From Campylobacteraceae bacterium (GTDB taxonomy: Bacteria > Campylobacterota > Campylobacteria > Campylobacterales > Arcobacteraceae), in NCBI GenBank assembly GCA_013215945.1, contig JABSOM010000005.1:62001-126000 (forward strand): a stretch of 64,000 nucleotides of DNA. Reading direction: 5' to 3'. Both the position numbers and the translations under genes were made by a program. The notes under the pieces were generated by a model. That model had not been told where the DNA came from, did not search any database, and saw nothing but the letters and a program-made list of their open reading frames with translations. Below, piece after piece: positions 43,228 through 52,809 of this stretch (positions within the stretch are counted from its first letter, which is position 1; each line of letters begins with the position of its first letter).

Positions 43228-43887
43228 ATGTTTAAAATACTAATTCTTGAAGACGATTTACTTTTTGCTCAAAGTTTAGAAGATTGTTTAGAAGAAGAAG
43301 GCTATGAAATTCATCTGGCAAAAGATTCAGAAACTATGATGGAATTCTCTTATACGAACAATTATGATGTATATTTACTTGATATAAATGTTCCAGGAAT
43401 TAGTGGTTTGGATTTACTTAAAGATTTAAGAGAAGCAGGAGATAATACTCCTAGTATTTTTCTAAGCTCCTACAAAGATCAAGAAACACTAAAAAATGCT
43501 TTTATAAATGGAGCAGATGATTTTTTACGTAAACCTATTGATTTAGAGGAACTGTTTTTAAGAATTTCTTCTTTGTTAAAACGATCTGGAAAACGCATAG
43601 AATCTCTTGTTTTAAAAAATGGTCTTTCTTATGATGCCCAAAAAAGCAGATTGTTCTTAAATACACAAGACTTAAATGTGCCCATTAAAGTTATGCACTT
43701 ATTTGAATTATGTTTGGAAAATAGAAAGTCTATAATTACTAAAGAAATGATAGTCTCTAAACTGTGGACGCTTAATGAAGATTATAGTGAAGGCTCAATT
43801 AGGGTATATGTAAATAATTTGAAAAAGATATTGGGAAAAGAAAGTATTATTAATATCAAAGGCATAGGATATAAAATTGAATTCTAA
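43228..43887 (+). CDS. OmpR-family response regulator
   Basis: The 219-residue regulator has a receiver domain (acidic pair EDD near 8-10, phospho-acceptor Asp in YLLDINVPG near residue 53, Lys in FLRKPIDLEE near 102) and a winged-helix DNA-binding domain ending IKGIGYKIEF. It resembles the regulator at 10636 over its length (for example ADDFLRKPIDLEELFLRI against CDDFLRKPFELKELLLRI), so they are paralogues. It directly follows trmL with no gap and overlaps the kinase by 11 bases. Confidence 0.92.
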   Translation: MFKILILEDDLLFAQSLEDCLEEEGYEIHLAKDSETMMEFSYTNNYDVYLLDINVPGISGLDLLKDLREAGDNTPSIFLSSYKDQETLKNAFINGADDFLRKPIDLEELFLRISSLLKRSGKRIESLVLKNGLSYDAQKSRLFLNTQDLNVPIKVMHLFELCLENRKSIITKEMIVSKLWTLNEDYSEGSIRVYVNNLKKILGKESIINIKGIGYKIEF

Positions 43888-44728
43888 AAAAAAGATATTT
43901 TATATTTCTCAAAGTATTGTACTTGTATTTATTTTATTAATATCTCTTAGTTTTAACTATTTTTTGTATGATACTTTTGGTTTTTTTTTAGAAAATATGA
44001 TTTTGGTTACTTTATTTTCTTTATGTTTTGCTTTATTTTTGTATTTTATTTTATCAAAATCTATTTTGGATCCTTTGTTTAAAAGTGATGATAATTTGCA
44101 AAAAGCCCTTAATGAAACACTGCATGAATTAAATATTCCTGTTTCAACCATTGAATTAAATGTAAAAATGCTTGAAAAAAACATACATGATGAAAAAAAC
44201 ATTAAACGATTAAACAGAATAAAGATGGCTTCAAAAAACTTATTAAAACTCTATGAAGATATGGAATACTCAATTAAAAAAGAAATTGATAAAATTGAAA
44301 ACAAAGAGTTTTCTCTAAAAGAATGTATTAATGAGTCTTTATTAAAGTTTGATGATATTAAAAAAGATATTAATATTAAAATAAATATAGAAGAAGTAGT
44401 TCTTAATGCTGACTACAATGGCTTTTGCACACTTTTAGATAATTTATTATCAAATGCTATAAAATACAATAACGCTGAAAAACGAATAGAAATAAATTAT
44501 AAGAATGATATTTTAAGCATTTTTAATACAGGTGTGTCTATTGATGCACAAAATTTAAAAAATGTATTCGATATGTATTATCAAGAAGACAGATCCTTAG
44601 ATGGTTTTGGTTTAGGTCTGAACATTGTCAAAGAATTTTGTGACAATAATAAAATTTTTATTTCTATTAAACCAGAAGAAAAAGGAACTATAGTTTACTT
44701 GAATTTAAAAAATCTTCGTAAAACCTAA
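43877..44728 (+). CDS. Sensor histidine kinase with degenerate G1 box
   Basis: The 283-residue kinase starts at TTG 43877. Two close helices (about residues 12-30 and 39-60) leave almost no periplasmic sensor, so signals must come from the membrane or another protein. The His box is TLHELNIPVSTIELN (His near 83), the N box is NLLSNAIKYN, and the G2 box is DGFGLGLNIVKEF. The G1 box reads NTGVSI instead of DTGxGI, so the Asp that contacts adenine is Asn. Its pair is the regulator just upstream. The end overlaps the convergent glycosyltransferase by 41 bases. Confidence 0.85.
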   Translation: MNSKKKIFYISQSIVLVFILLISLSFNYFLYDTFGFFLENMILVTLFSLCFALFLYFILSKSILDPLFKSDDNLQKALNETLHELNIPVSTIELNVKMLEKNIHDEKNIKRLNRIKMASKNLLKLYEDMEYSIKKEIDKIENKEFSLKECINESLLKFDDIKKDINIKINIEEVVLNADYNGFCTLLDNLLSNAIKYNNAEKRIEINYKNDILSIFNTGVSIDAQNLKNVFDMYYQEDRSLDGFGLGLNIVKEFCDNNKIFISIKPEEKGTIVYLNLKNLRKT

Positions 44729-45506
44729 GTTTTTTTCCATATTTTTCTAAGATAGTATTATTTTTATGTTTTTTCGCACCTTTTAATAAAATAGTAGTTT
44801 TTATTAAAAGTTCTTCCAATACTTCTTTTTTATATTGGGAATTTATGTGCTTTTCTAGGGCAAAAATTCTATAAATGTCAATTAATTTTGTATTGAATGA
44901 GAGTTGGTTTTCATGTCCTGCATATTTATTTATTAATTCTTCATTTATTAAGTGTATGTTATATTTTTGCAAAATTCTTAACCATAAATCATAATCTTCA
45001 CAAGCAGGTAAAGATTCATCAAAATACAAATCATCCTCAAATACTTTTTTATGCGCGAAAAAACTTGAAGAACCTATTTTACATAAATCTAAAGAGTTTA
45101 TAAATGTAGGCTGGGCTTTTTGTTGGTATTTTTTAAGAGAAATAACTTTTCCATTACGTATCCATTTTTCATTTGAATAAGAAGCATAAATATTTTTGTT
45201 ATTTTGGTGAAAATCTATGTGTTTTTCTATTTTATTATTATTCCAGGTATCATCCGAATCTAAAAATGCAAGCCAGGGATTTTTTGCTTTTTTTATACCT
45301 AAGTTTCGTGCTGCTGCTACACCTTTATTTTCTTGATAATAATATTGTATATTTTGATCTTTGAGTAGGTTTTTTGTTTCATCTCTTGAACCATCATCAA
45401 TGACTATTATTTCATCAACTAAAATACTTTGTTCTTGTATGCTAGTAATGGCTCTTAAGATAAAATTGGCTCTGTTATAAGTAGGTATAATGACGGATAT
45501 TTTCAT
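44688..45506 (-). CDS. Family 2 glycosyltransferase
   Basis: A cytoplasmic GT-A enzyme that moves a sugar from a nucleotide donor to a surface glycan or lipid. The 272-residue protein has the typical start ISVIIPTYNRANFILRAI, the metal motif in FLDSDDTW (DxD near residue 98) and a later CEDYDLWLR with catalytic acid. Donor and acceptor are unknown. Its 3' end overlaps the convergent kinase gene by 41 bases, so the two messages are antisense there. Confidence 0.85.
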   Translation of the reverse strand: MKISVIIPTYNRANFILRAITSIQEQSILVDEIIVIDDGSRDETKNLLKDQNIQYYYQENKGVAAARNLGIKKAKNPWLAFLDSDDTWNNNKIEKHIDFHQNNKNIYASYSNEKWIRNGKVISLKKYQQKAQPTFINSLDLCKIGSSSFFAHKKVFEDDLYFDESLPACEDYDLWLRILQKYNIHLINEELINKYAGHENQLSFNTKLIDIYRIFALEKHINSQYKKEVLEELLIKTTILLKGAKKHKNNTILEKYGKKLRFYEDFLNSSKL

Positions 45507-45620
45507 GCGCCATTATAACGTATTCTAAAATATATAAGTATTTTCTACTGTATTTAATTAAATAATAAATAAAACGAAGAATTTATGATTAATTTAATCT
45601 TTAAAACAATAGAATAATCC

Positions 45621-47534
45621 ATGAAAAAATATAATGAGAATCAAATACTATTTATTATCAGATGGGCTCCTATATCTTTTATTGTTATTATTTCTATTAT
45701 TATCACTTATTTAAGATTAAATGACAATAATATATTACACAATAATGAAATTCTTGAGCTTAAGAAAAATTTTATTCAAACAAAAAATAATCTTATTAAA
45801 AATGATGTATATGCTCTTGAGAAATACTTACAGTATTCTAAAGCAAAAAGTGAAAATGAACTTAGGGTTTTATTAAAAGACAAAGTTTACAGAGCCCATA
45901 ATATTGCAAGTCGTATTTATTTTGAAAATAAAGATAAAAATAAAGACGAAATACTTAACTTAATAAAAGATGCTTTGCGTTATATGCGTTTTAATGATAA
46001 CAGAGCCTATTATTTTATTCATAACATAAAAGGAAAATCTTTATTATATCCCTTAAATAAAAGTCTAGAAGGTAAAAATTACGCTTCTTTGCATGATATT
46101 AATGGATATTATTTTGTACAAACAATAATGAAAAAAGTTGAAAATAAAACAGAAGGATATGATGAATATTATTGGGTAAAAGAAAAGAATTTGTCATCAA
46201 AAGCCTATAAAAAAATCATTTTTACTAAATATTTTGAACCCCTAAATATTGTAATTAGTACAGGAGATTATATTATTGATTATGAAAATAATATTAAAAT
46301 ACAAGTACTCAAATATATTAATACTTTATCAATTCAAAAACATTCATCTTTATTTATTATAAATAAGGATAAAAAGATTTTAAGTCATTCCAATGTTAAT
46401 CTTTTAAACAAAGAGTTCGGTGAACTTCCTCTAAATGTACAAAATACAATTTTAGATATAAGTGAAAAAATTCCTCGAAAAGAAGGTTTTATTAATTATA
46501 TAAATACCTTTGATGCTAAAATTAATTTAAAAGATGAAAAACAAACAACATTTATAAAAGTATTTAATCCCTGGAAATGGAGAATTGGCTCTGCTTATTA
46601 CGATAAAGAGTTGGAAACTTTAATTTTTAATGAGAAAGAAAAATTAAATAAAAGAATAGATGATGATTTTCTTTTTACTTTAAAAGCGAGTATTTTTTCA
46701 ACGCTTGCTTTTTTATTGGTTTCTTTTTTCCTGTCTTCTTTAGTAAGCAAACGTTTTATTTCGTATAAGAATGAGTTATTAAAAGAAGTTGAAAAAAACA
46801 GATTAAAAGATTCCCTTTTAGCTCAGCAATCAAAAATGGCGGCCATGGGTGAAATGTTGGCAAATATTGCACATCAATGGAGACAGCCCTTATCTGTGAT
46901 ATCTACGGCATCAAGTGGGATACGTTTAAAAAGTGAGTTTTCAAGTCTTGAAGAAGAAGATTTATACCATTCTTTAGAAACAATTGATAACAGCACTATT
47001 TATTTATCAAAAACAATTGATGATTTTTCTAATTTTTTCAAAACAAGTAAAGAATTAACACGAACAAATACAAAAAAAATATGGAAAAATGTTGAGTCTT
47101 TAATTTTCGCACAATTTAAAACTTTAAATATTTCTTTTGTTCTAAATATTGAGGATGAAGAAGTATACCTTTTAAAGAATGAGTTAATTCAAGTACTTTT
47201 AAATCTTTTAAGTAATGCAAAAGATCAATTTGTTTTAAACAAACAAGGTGGATGTTTTATTTTTGTAAACATGTATATAAAAGATGAGAATTTGCATATA
47301 AAAATAAAAGACAATGCTGGGGGAATTGACAATCACATCATTTCTCGTATCTTTGAGCCTTATTTTACTACAAAATATAGAGCTCAAGGAACAGGTATTG
47401 GTTTATATATGAGTGAACAAATAGTCACAAGAAGTTTAAAAGGAAGCATAAGTGCAACAAATAGAAAATACAAACACAATGAAGTAGATTATGAAGGTGC
47501 TTTAATTACAATTATAATCCCAACAAACATCTAA
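45621..47534 (+). CDS. Histidine kinase with double Cache sensor
   Basis: The 637-residue kinase has a transmembrane helix near residues 13-32, a long periplasmic region (about 35-345) that reads as a dCache domain (DNRAYYFIHNIKGKSLLYPL, WRIGSAYY), a second helix near 352-372, the His box ANIAHQWRQPLSVI (His near 417) and ATP motifs (NLLSNAKDQF, KDNAGGI, GTGIGLYMS). Cache domains bind small ligands such as amino acids or organic acids. It is monocistronic with no regulator next to it, so its partner is elsewhere. Confidence 0.88.
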   Translation: MKKYNENQILFIIRWAPISFIVIISIIITYLRLNDNNILHNNEILELKKNFIQTKNNLIKNDVYALEKYLQYSKAKSENELRVLLKDKVYRAHNIASRIYFENKDKNKDEILNLIKDALRYMRFNDNRAYYFIHNIKGKSLLYPLNKSLEGKNYASLHDINGYYFVQTIMKKVENKTEGYDEYYWVKEKNLSSKAYKKIIFTKYFEPLNIVISTGDYIIDYENNIKIQVLKYINTLSIQKHSSLFIINKDKKILSHSNVNLLNKEFGELPLNVQNTILDISEKIPRKEGFINYINTFDAKINLKDEKQTTFIKVFNPWKWRIGSAYYDKELETLIFNEKEKLNKRIDDDFLFTLKASIFSTLAFLLVSFFLSSLVSKRFISYKNELLKEVEKNRLKDSLLAQQSKMAAMGEMLANIAHQWRQPLSVISTASSGIRLKSEFSSLEEEDLYHSLETIDNSTIYLSKTIDDFSNFFKTSKELTRTNTKKIWKNVESLIFAQFKTLNISFVLNIEDEEVYLLKNELIQVLLNLLSNAKDQFVLNKQGGCFIFVNMYIKDENLHIKIKDNAGGIDNHIISRIFEPYFTTKYRAQGTGIGLYMSEQIVTRSLKGSISATNRKYKHNEVDYEGALITIIIPTNI

Positions 47535-47538
47535 AAGT

Positions 47539-48165
47539 TTAAAGCATGAATTTTTTTTGTATTTTCTCTTCTAATTGACTAACGGTATCAATAGCATCTT
47601 CTTTGTGATTTGAAAAACCCCAGTTCACAAGAACCCAATCTACTCCTGCATTTTTTGCAGCCAAAGTATCTTTATGTGAATCTCCTATCATTTGGGCATT
47701 TTCTTTTAAGATATCGTGTTTATCTAAAATTTTATGTAACATCTCCGGATGGGGTTTTGCTTGTGTCACATCGTTGTAACCTAAAACAGTATCAAAATAA
47801 TGATCAAGACCCAAATGAGCTAACATCTTTTTTGCATAAATAGAATTGGCATTGGTTGCTACACTTAAGGTAAAATCATTTTTTAAATTTTCTAATAAAT
47901 CTTTAATACCATCATAAATAACTAAATCGTTTAAGCAATGTTTTTCATAATAATCACCAAAAAGTTTACTTTGTAAAGGAGTGAATTCTGTAGTTCCATA
48001 AAAAAACTCAGAAGAATTGATCTCTGGTTTGTTAATATTTTCTAAAATATAGTCTTTTTCAAGTCTTTCTAAATTTAAATTTTCTCGTACATAATTTACA
48101 GTATTGCTAATAGCATATCCACTGTTTATAAGTGTTCCATCCATATCAAACATTAAAAGTTTCAT
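47539..48165 (-). CDS. HAD-family phosphatase (phosphoglycolate phosphatase-like)
   Basis: The 208-residue protein has the HAD nucleophile motif FDMDGTLINSG (Asp7, Asp9), a cap domain, SVATNAN with motif II Thr, the Lys of motif III in AKPHPEML, and IGDSHKDTLAAKNAGV for metal binding. Sequence is closest in style to Gph/PGPase, which removes phosphate from phosphoglycolate, but the cap sets specificity and it could be another sugar phosphatase. It is monocistronic, 4 bases from the convergent kinase. Confidence 0.82.
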   Translation of the reverse strand: MKLLMFDMDGTLINSGYAISNTVNYVRENLNLERLEKDYILENINKPEINSSEFFYGTTEFTPLQSKLFGDYYEKHCLNDLVIYDGIKDLLENLKNDFTLSVATNANSIYAKKMLAHLGLDHYFDTVLGYNDVTQAKPHPEMLHKILDKHDILKENAQMIGDSHKDTLAAKNAGVDWVLVNWGFSNHKEDAIDTVSQLEEKIQKKFML

Positions 48166-48377
48166 TGTTTTCCTTATAATAAATATTAATTTTAAGATTA
48201 TAGTATCTTCTTATTAAAAATGAAGACTTTCCAAAATTTAACACATAATTAACACATCAAAGATAAACTATTTTTGTTAAAAGATTTTCTCCCTTTCTTT
48301 TAATAGGCATTGGTTCGGCAACTAATGCTTTTATATTTTTTTTGCTATTATACTCATAAACTAAAAGACGGATACTT

Positions 48378-49055
48378 ATGGAATCTTTTTCACTTCTTAC
48401 AATTATTACTATTGCTTTTTTAGGATCTTTTGGTCACTGTGTAGGAATGTGTGGAGGAATCGTTGTTGCTTATACTTCTACAAAAGTCAATAATTCTTGG
48501 AGCAAACAAAAACAAAGTATTTCTCACTTATTGTATTCTTTTGGCCGAGTGACTTCTTATACTATTTTAGGCGCAATTTTTGGAGCGCTTGGTAGTTTAA
48601 GTACTTTTTCTAAAGAAACAAATGGGTACTTTTTGATTTTTGTGGGAATACTTATGTTTCTTGTTGGAATATCTATTTCGGGTCAATTTAAGTTTTTAAC
48701 ACTTATTGAGCACTCTTTATCAAAACAATCTTGGTATAAAACAAGTTTTAAAAAACTATTGTCTGATTCTTCTTTAAAAAGTTTTTATTTCCTTGGTCTA
48801 TTAAATGGTCTCTTACCTTGTGGTTTTGTTTATGTTTTTATTATCATGGCTTTAGGAACTGCTAGTATTTTCTGGGGTGCGATTGTGATGTTTATTTTTG
48901 GAGTCAGTACTATTCCCGCACTTTTTTCTTTGGGTTTTTTCATTGGTTTGTTTAAACAAAATACCTACAGAGCCTTGTTTATTAAAATAGCTTCTATTTT
49001 AGTCATACTTTTTTCTTTCTCAACTATGTATAAAGGATATTTGTTTCTTTCTTAA
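48378..49055 (+). CDS. SafE/UreH-type membrane protein (DsbD_2 domain)
   Basis: The 225-residue inner-membrane protein has about six helices and two cysteine motifs: GHCVGMCGG (residues 19-27) and LPCGFVY (near 150). This fits the DsbD_2 (PF13386) branch of sulfite-exporter-like proteins, whose members are often linked to copper or cytochrome oxidase assembly. Direct role here is unknown; no cytochrome oxidase gene is adjacent. Alone, 95 bases after its start from upstream gene region and before the corrinoid uptake region. Confidence 0.75.
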   Translation: MESFSLLTIITIAFLGSFGHCVGMCGGIVVAYTSTKVNNSWSKQKQSISHLLYSFGRVTSYTILGAIFGALGSLSTFSKETNGYFLIFVGILMFLVGISISGQFKFLTLIEHSLSKQSWYKTSFKKLLSDSSLKSFYFLGLLNGLLPCGFVYVFIIMALGTASIFWGAIVMFIFGVSTIPALFSLGFFIGLFKQNTYRALFIKIASILVILFSFSTMYKGYLFLS

Positions 49056-49128
49056 AAGAAATAAACAATTAACTAGTAATAGCCATTCTTGAGTATCTTA
49101 GTCTAATATTTTTATCTTTTTTTTTAGC

Positions 49129-49134
49129 TATAAT
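49129..49134 (+). promoter_or_regulatory. TATAAT six bases before a 60-residue frame
   Basis: TATAAT ends 6 bases before ATG 49141, after a T-rich stretch typical of Campylobacterota promoters. The transcript would start at or in the ATG. It could also be the promoter of the corrinoid uptake operon, with about 250 bases of leader. Confidence 0.4.
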
Positions 49135-49140
49135 GCGCCC

Positions 49141-49323
49141 ATGAAGAATCTTAGAGGTTATAAAAAATCATATTTTAAATTAGCTGTTATTGCTATGTTC
49201 TCAACGCTTTGTAAATTATCAAAGATTGAAATTAATATGATGTACCACAAAAGAGCCTACGAAGACAGTATTAAATGCCTAGACCCTCCTTTTTCCATTT
49301 TTTCTCACAACAAAACATACTAA
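49141..49323 (+). CDS. Possible small protein, 60 residues
   Basis: The open frame starts at ATG 49141 right after a -10-like TATAAT and has no Shine-Dalgarno. The product has a mildly hydrophobic N-terminal half (YFKLAVIAMFSTL) and a basic, His/Tyr-containing C terminus. No family is recognised. It may be a real leaderless small protein, an upstream frame in a leader, or chance. Confidence 0.35.
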   Translation: MKNLRGYKKSYFKLAVIAMFSTLCKLSKIEINMMYHKRAYEDSIKCLDPPFSIFSHNKTY

Positions 49324-49340
49324 AATAAAATACAATAATA

Positions 49341-49360
49341 CCTATTAAATAAATAATAGG
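49341..49360 (+). other. Small hairpin before the TonB receptor start
   Basis: CCTATTA (49341-49347) and TAATAGG (49354-49360) form a 7-bp stem. It lies 33 bases before the TTG start of the TonB receptor. It is AT-rich and not followed by a T run, so it is not a clear terminator. Confidence 0.35.
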
Positions 49361-49392
49361 CATTTAAATGATGAAAGAAAAAAAGGAAAAAA

Positions 49393-51294
49393 TTGAATAA
49401 TAAAATTACAATAAGTTTAATCACCTGTGCACTTTTAAGCACAAATTTGTTCTCGCTAGAAACATTGGGAAATATTGAAGTAACATCAAGTTTAATTCAT
49501 ACAGATGAAATAAATGCTACGTATGCCACTGAAATCTATTCTAAAGAAGATATCGCAAAAACAAAATCAAAAGATATATTTGAATTTTTAAATACTCAAA
49601 CATCTGTTAATATAGCTCCTAATTATGGAAACCCTTTTGCACAGCTTATAGATTTAAGAGGATATGGATTAACAAATGGTTATCAAAATTTAGTTATTTC
49701 TATTGACGGAAGAAGATTAAATAATATTGATATGGCGCCACAATTGTTATCTTCTATTGCAATTGATTCAATTGAAAGAATTGAAATAATTAAAGGAAGC
49801 GGTTCTGTTGCATATGGAGATGGTGCAAATGCAGGTGTTATTAATATAATAACAAATGGCAAGAACAGCAACTATATAAAAACATATTATGGAAGTAATG
49901 GTAATAAAAATGCGACTCTTAGCCTAGGCTACAGTACTGACAATTTTATTATAAATGCTTTTACAGATAATACCTCTTCTGATGGAAGTAGAAATAATTC
50001 TAGCGGAGATAAAGATGAAAATTTTAATAAAAATAAAAATATAAATGTATTATTTTTCCCTAATGATTCTTTGGAATTAAGAGTTGGAAGGTTATTTTCA
50101 AATACAAGTGTTTATTATGGAAAGGGATTAAGTTTAGATGAATATAAAAACAATCCCAATCAGTCAAGTACCTTTACAAAAGGTTTGAATGATACCTATA
50201 CAACGACACTAGGAGCATCTTATTTTATTAATAAAGACTATACTTTAGATATTGATTATTCTGATACAGATAAAAGAAGTCAATTCCTTTATTCCTCAGG
50301 ATTTTTATCTGTTTACAGTACGGAAGCGGAAACACTAAATACTAAATTAAATATTAAAAAAGATAAATTTAAAATTGCACTTGGTATCGATATTTTTGAA
50401 GCCGAACGAACGGCTACAACAAACAAAACTACTAAAAATAATAAAGCAGTTTTTTTAAGTGTTAACTACATGTTAAACAATAACATCTCTTTATCTTCAG
50501 GAATTAGAAAAGAAAAAGTGGAATATATTTATGCCTTAAATACAGGAAGTAGTATAGACAGTGATTCAAATTTACATGCCTTTGATCTGGGAATAAATTA
50601 TAAAATAAATAATAACTCATCTATTTTCGCAAATTATAATAAATCTTTTCAAGCACCTGATATTGACAGATTTTTTAAATCAGGAACATTTAATGCTTTT
50701 ATCGAACCAGCAAAGGTTCAAACCGCAACTCTTGGATACACAAACATTCAAGAAAAGAACAAGTTAAAGCTTTCTATCTTTCGAAGTAATTTAGAAAATG
50801 AGATTTACTACTACAAACCTGAATTTATTAATACAAACATAGATAAATCGCATAAATATGGTTTTGAATTTTTTGATAAATATTTGTTATCGAAAAATTA
50901 TTTTACTTCCCTTAATTATTCTTATATTATTGCTAAAATAGACAATGAAGATAAAGGTAATGGTACTTTTAATGGTAAAGATTTACCAGGTGTTCCAAAA
51001 CACAATGTTACGCTTAATGTAGGTTATCAAAGTAAGAATTTTTCTTCAAATATATCTCATACTTATAGAAGTTCAACGTATTCCGCCAATGATTTTGAAA
51101 ATTCTTTTACTCAGAAACAAGAATCTTATAATTCAACCGATGTAAATATTTCTTATACATATAAAACAGTAGAATTTTTTGGAAAAATAGAGAATTTATT
51201 TGCTGAAAAAAATGGCTTTTGGACAAAAGATGACAATATTTATCCTTTTAATTTTGAAAGAACATATTTAGCTGGAATTAAATATAATTTCTAA
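49393..51294 (+). CDS. TonB-dependent outer-membrane receptor, corrinoid-type by context (BtuB-like)
   Basis: The 633-residue receptor imports a ligand through a 22-strand barrel using TonB energy. It has a signal peptide (ending near NLFS), a plug domain (QLIDLRGYGLTNGY, RIEIIKGSGSVAYGDGANAG) and a barrel that ends with a terminal aromatic, LAGIKYNF. It starts with TTG 49393 with AAGGAAAAAA upstream. It overlaps btuF by one base and heads a five-gene operon with a corrinoid enzyme at the end, so vitamin B12 or a precursor is the likely ligand. Confidence 0.82.
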   Translation: MNNKITISLITCALLSTNLFSLETLGNIEVTSSLIHTDEINATYATEIYSKEDIAKTKSKDIFEFLNTQTSVNIAPNYGNPFAQLIDLRGYGLTNGYQNLVISIDGRRLNNIDMAPQLLSSIAIDSIERIEIIKGSGSVAYGDGANAGVINIITNGKNSNYIKTYYGSNGNKNATLSLGYSTDNFIINAFTDNTSSDGSRNNSSGDKDENFNKNKNINVLFFPNDSLELRVGRLFSNTSVYYGKGLSLDEYKNNPNQSSTFTKGLNDTYTTTLGASYFINKDYTLDIDYSDTDKRSQFLYSSGFLSVYSTEAETLNTKLNIKKDKFKIALGIDIFEAERTATTNKTTKNNKAVFLSVNYMLNNNISLSSGIRKEKVEYIYALNTGSSIDSDSNLHAFDLGINYKINNNSSIFANYNKSFQAPDIDRFFKSGTFNAFIEPAKVQTATLGYTNIQEKNKLKLSIFRSNLENEIYYYKPEFINTNIDKSHKYGFEFFDKYLLSKNYFTSLNYSYIIAKIDNEDKGNGTFNGKDLPGVPKHNVTLNVGYQSKNFSSNISHTYRSSTYSANDFENSFTQKQESYNSTDVNISYTYKTVEFFGKIENLFAEKNGFWTKDDNIYPFNFERTYLAGIKYNF

Positions 51295-52127
51295 TGAAAA
51301 TTTTATTACTATTCGTTTTTTACGGTTTATTTAATATTACATTATTAGGGCAGAGTCGTATTATTACGCTCTCTCCTTCTTTAAATGAAATTGTTTTTGC
51401 TTTGGGAATGGGCGATAAGATTGTTGCTAATACTTTATATTCTAATTATCCAAAAGAGGCTCAAGATATTCCTAAAGTAGGTGGTTATTCTAGTATTTCT
51501 GTTGAAAAAATATTGGCTTTTAAACCTACTGTCGTGCTCTCTCAAAACTATGATCAAAATTTCTTAAGAATTTTAAAAGAACTTAAAATCAATACCAAAG
51601 TTTTTAATACTTCTTCTTTAAGTGATATCAAAAATACTATTGAAAATTTGGGTATTTATTTTAAAAAAGAAAAAAAAGCACAAGAAATTAATGCGGCCAT
51701 TGATTTACAGTTAAAACTAATTAAGAATATTGTAAAAAATAAAAAAATACTTATTGTTATCTCTGCAAGAAAAGGCTTGTCTCAAGCTATTTATGTCACA
51801 AACAATCATATTTATTTTGAAGATATAATAAACGCATCAAATAATAAAAATGCCTTTTATTCGAAGAGTACAGCACAGCCTATGGTAAATGTAGAAAAAG
51901 TGATCAATATGAATCCTGATATAATAATACTCTTAACGCCTTTTTTATCTAAAAATAAAGAAAAACAAGAAGAACTTATTGCTTCATGGAGTACTTTACC
52001 AATAAGCGCAAGTGCTAATAAAAATATTTATACTATCTCTGAATTTTATGCAGGAATACCTTCTCATAGAGTTCAGTATTTTATAGAAGACTTTAGGAAA
52101 ATACTTGAAAATGTTAGAAATAAATAA
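51294..52127 (+). CDS. btuF: Periplasmic corrinoid-binding protein (BtuF-like)
   Basis: The 277-residue protein has a signal peptide and the class III binding protein fold, beginning RIITLSPSLNEIVFALGMGD, the BtuF/FhuD-type start, and containing KVGGYSSISVEKILAFKPTVVLS. These bind the ligand and deliver it to the BtuCD permease. Overlaps the receptor gene by one base and the ATPase gene by 23 bases. Confidence 0.8.
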   Translation: MKILLLFVFYGLFNITLLGQSRIITLSPSLNEIVFALGMGDKIVANTLYSNYPKEAQDIPKVGGYSSISVEKILAFKPTVVLSQNYDQNFLRILKELKINTKVFNTSSLSDIKNTIENLGIYFKKEKKAQEINAAIDLQLKLIKNIVKNKKILIVISARKGLSQAIYVTNNHIYFEDIINASNNKNAFYSKSTAQPMVNVEKVINMNPDIIILLTPFLSKNKEKQEELIASWSTLPISASANKNIYTISEFYAGIPSHRVQYFIEDFRKILENVRNK

Positions 52128-52809
52128 TTACAACAGTACACTGTTAAAGAATATTTCATTTTCATTACAAAAAAATGAAAACTTACTTATATTAGGAGAA
52201 AATGGAGCAGGGAAGAGTACTCTTGCTAAAGTATTGTGTTATTTGATAAGTAGCAATAATGTAAAACTTTTTGGTGAAGATTTAGCTACGTTAAGCTCAC
52301 TTAAACGTGCTTCTTTGATTAATTATATTCCTCCTAAACTTGATATATTTGATGAATATATCACCCTTAGAGAATTTTTTGCTCTGAGTTTTATAGATGA
52401 AAGTAATGAAAAAAAAATTGATGAAATAATCAAACTTCTTTCTTTAGAACATCTGGAGAATAAAAGTTGTCTTCACTTTTCTTCAGGAGAAAAACAACTT
52501 TTATTATTGGGTTCTGCTTTATTACACAATGCGAAACTTACTATTTTTGATGAATTAAGTGCCAATTTAGACATTAATCGTTTGAAAGAAGTTTTTAATG
52601 TTTTTAAATCTAACGCCTTAGAACAAAAAATCATTATTACTCACAATCTTGATTTAGCTTATGCCTTAAAATATAAAATTCTGTATCTAAAAGAGGGTGA
52701 GATTGTTTTTTTTGGAGAACATGAGGAGTTTTTTTCTAGTGCAAATTTAGAGAAGTTTTACAAAAATACTTTGATTAAAATACAAAACCATTTGGTTGTG
52801 AATCTATGA
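52105..52809 (+). CDS. btuD: ABC transporter ATPase (BtuD-like)
   Basis: The 234-residue ATPase has Walker A GENGAGKS at 31-38, a signature FSSGEKQ (a variant of LSGGQ) and Walker B LTIFDEL near the middle, and a H-loop His in IITHNLDLAYAL. It powers the corrinoid uptake system. The start is either TTG 52105 or ATG 52111; AGGA is better placed for the TTG. It overlaps btuF by 23 bases and btuC by 4. Confidence 0.82.
   Translation: MKMLEINNYNSTLLKNISFSLQKNENLLILGENGAGKSTLAKVLCYLISSNNVKLFGEDLATLSSLKRASLINYIPPKLDIFDEYITLREFFALSFIDESNEKKIDEIIKLLSLEHLENKSCLHFSSGEKQLLLLGSALLHNAKLTIFDELSANLDINRLKEVFNVFKSNALEQKIIITHNLDLAYALKYKILYLKEGEIVFFGEHEEFFSSANLEKFYKNTLIKIQNHLVVNL

Larger units (their letters stand above)
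49056..49392. other. 337-base region before the TonB receptor
   Basis: The region contains a T-rich stretch and TATAAT (49129-49134), an open frame of 60 codons (49141-49323) that would be leaderless, and a small hairpin at 49341-49360 (CCTATTA, loop, TAATAGG). I looked for the B12-riboswitch consensus box and saw no convincing match. It may be an untranslated leader with a small upstream protein. Confidence 0.5.

Noticed and set aside
49056-49392. Cobalamin riboswitch before the corrinoid uptake genes
   Set aside because: No convincing match to the conserved B12 box or to the usual core by eye. A covariance search would settle it.
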